DNA from: Ilumatobacter sp963746265
GTDB taxonomy: Bacteria > Actinomycetota > Acidimicrobiia > Acidimicrobiales > Ilumatobacteraceae
Length of the DNA stretch: 64,000 nt
Direction of reading: 5' to 3'
Assembly: GCA_963746265.1 (NCBI GenBank)
Contig: CAVVAM010000017.1
Coordinates: forward strand, 1 to 64,000
Shown: one piece after another, positions 63,242 to 64,000 of the stretch
Layout of the letters: every line of letters starts with the position of its first letter
How positions within the stretch are numbered: the stretch's first letter is position 1
Made by a program: the position numbers and the translations under genes
The notes under the pieces: model-generated
Told to the model about the DNA's origin: nothing
Databases searched by the model: none
What the model saw: only the letters and a program-made list of their open reading frames with translations

Positions 63242-64000
63242 TCAGGACCCGATCGTGATCGTCGGACCGTCGGGCAGACGATCCCACCACCGCCCGAATC
63301 GGGAGAACACGGCGGGCTCCCGGTCGGCCAGAAGTCGTCGCAGGTCACGCGCCTCCTCGTCCAGACTCTCAAGGGTCGCATTGTCCAGCGGTTCCAGCGC
63401 TCGGACCTCGATCGCGTCGGTCGAAGCCCGCCAGACACCCCGCACGAGACCCTCGACCACGACGGTCGGTAGGACATCGCCGTTTCGCCGGATGACGTGC
63501 GGACGGTGCTCGTCGGGGATCACGCGAGAGCGGTCCGCGTACGCGAGCAGCACGCTGTCCCACATCCCCAGCAGCCGCGGCGGGAGCGTTGCCATCTCGG
63601 CCTCCGGTCGGAGACCGCCACCGTTCACATCAACGAGCTGCGCTCCGTCCGGCCCGGCGACGGCGACGACGTCGGCCATCGACTGGACGACCTCCCGGAG
63701 GACCGACCGCTGGAGGATCGTGAACTGCGACAAGTCGGCGACCGTCGCCGGCCCGAACGCCTTGAGGTAGCGACGCACGAGCTCTGCGGTTGCGGCTGGT
63801 TCGTCATCGGCGGCAACCGTGCAGGGCACGAAGGCCGGGCGTCGGCCGAACGACCAGGGGTCGGTCGTCGGAGCGTGCCGGAAGGCGCCGACAGCGCGCA
63901 GCGCCGACCACAGTCGGGCCGGGTCGCCGGCCTCGGGAACGAACTCGGAGAGCACCCGTTCCATGTCGGCGTTGTCGTGCGGTTCGGCCATCGTCGTCGA
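63242..64000 (-). CDS. AlkZ-like winged-helix (HTH_42) protein, N-terminus off the window
   Basis: The visible part is the C-terminal portion of a winged-helix domain protein related to the AlkZ DNA glycosylases: RHAPTTDPWSFGRRPAFVPC, VRRYLKAFGPATVADLSQFT and DVLPTVVVEGLVRGVWRAS match the family. An ATG at 63991 is present, but the frame stays open to the edge and the family is about 370 residues, so the gene probably continues to the right. AlkZ removes interstrand crosslinks or bulky adducts; whether this one does is unknown. Confidence 0.75.
   Translation of the reverse strand, partial: STTMAEPHDNADMERVLSEFVPEAGDPARLWSALRAVGAFRHAPTTDPWSFGRRPAFVPCTVAADDEPAATAELVRRYLKAFGPATVADLSQFTILQRSVLREVVQSMADVVAVAGPDGAQLVDVNGGGLRPEAEMATLPPRLLGMWDSVLLAYADRSRVIPDEHRPHVIRRNGDVLPTVVVEGLVRGVWRASTDAIEVRALEPLDNATLESLDEEARDLRRLLADREPAVFSRFGRWWDRLPDGPTITIGS

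Overview
The window looks like chromosome from a high-GC actinobacterium. The best fit is Acidimicrobiia, an Ilumatobacter-like marine lineage. This rests on gene content and style: F420-type luciferase-family oxidoreductase, PAC2 protein, DUF3263, UPF0182, LytR_C proteins, HemQ of the coproporphyrin haem route, a CIRCE-controlled groEL, many GTG starts and many 4-base ATGA/GTGA gene overlaps. The taxonomic call is inference; no rRNA gene is present.

Bases 1-4440 are the right end of an integrated mobile element. It sits against an initiator tRNA-fMet gene (4364-4440, minus) and carries a tyrosine integrase, an excisionase-type HTH protein, an AbiU2/HEPN-like gene and, at the left edge, a CD-NTase/SMODS-type nucleotidyltransferase of the kind found in CBASS anti-phage systems. 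The CD-NTase and a neighbouring small gene are broken by frameshifts. The element's far end and any CBASS effector lie outside the window.

Bases 4480-22436 are mostly small-molecule metabolism: a translationally coupled corrinoid methyl-transfer operon (UroD-type methyltransferase, corrinoid protein, homocysteine methyltransferase); F420-type and VOC enzymes; a MarR/MFS pair; a LysR gene; an acyltransferase with a C-terminal dodecin-like domain next to a free dodecin; a class III cyclase; a MaoC protein and AEC carrier; and a coupled gamma-butyrobetaine-hydroxylase-like / HD-oxygenase-like / beta-hydroxyacid-dehydrogenase operon divergent from a LysR gene, resembling TmpA-TmpB phosphonate catabolism.

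Bases 22461-48000 are core genes: a minus-strand operon of PDZ-Lon protease, DivIVA-like protein with a phage-head-like cysteine tail, and UPF0182 membrane protein; then HEAT, GNAT and PAC2 genes; an operon ending in glnD and NUDIX; a solute-binding lipoprotein; hemQ; fdhD with an ATP-grasp gene; an aquaporin-like channel; groEL with a perfect CIRCE; a MoaD/ThiS-like carrier; a decayed alpha/beta hydrolase; glycerate kinase; two LytR_C proteins around uridine kinase; and an HD-GYP protein.

Bases 47917-64000 hold two acyl-CoA ligases, a Baeyer-Villiger-type monooxygenase, several membrane or hypothetical proteins, an exonuclease/phosphatase-family enzyme, a DinB protein with a pentapeptide start, stretches of decayed sequence, an IS110 insertion with a possible bridge-RNA leader, and a partial AlkZ-type gene at the right edge.
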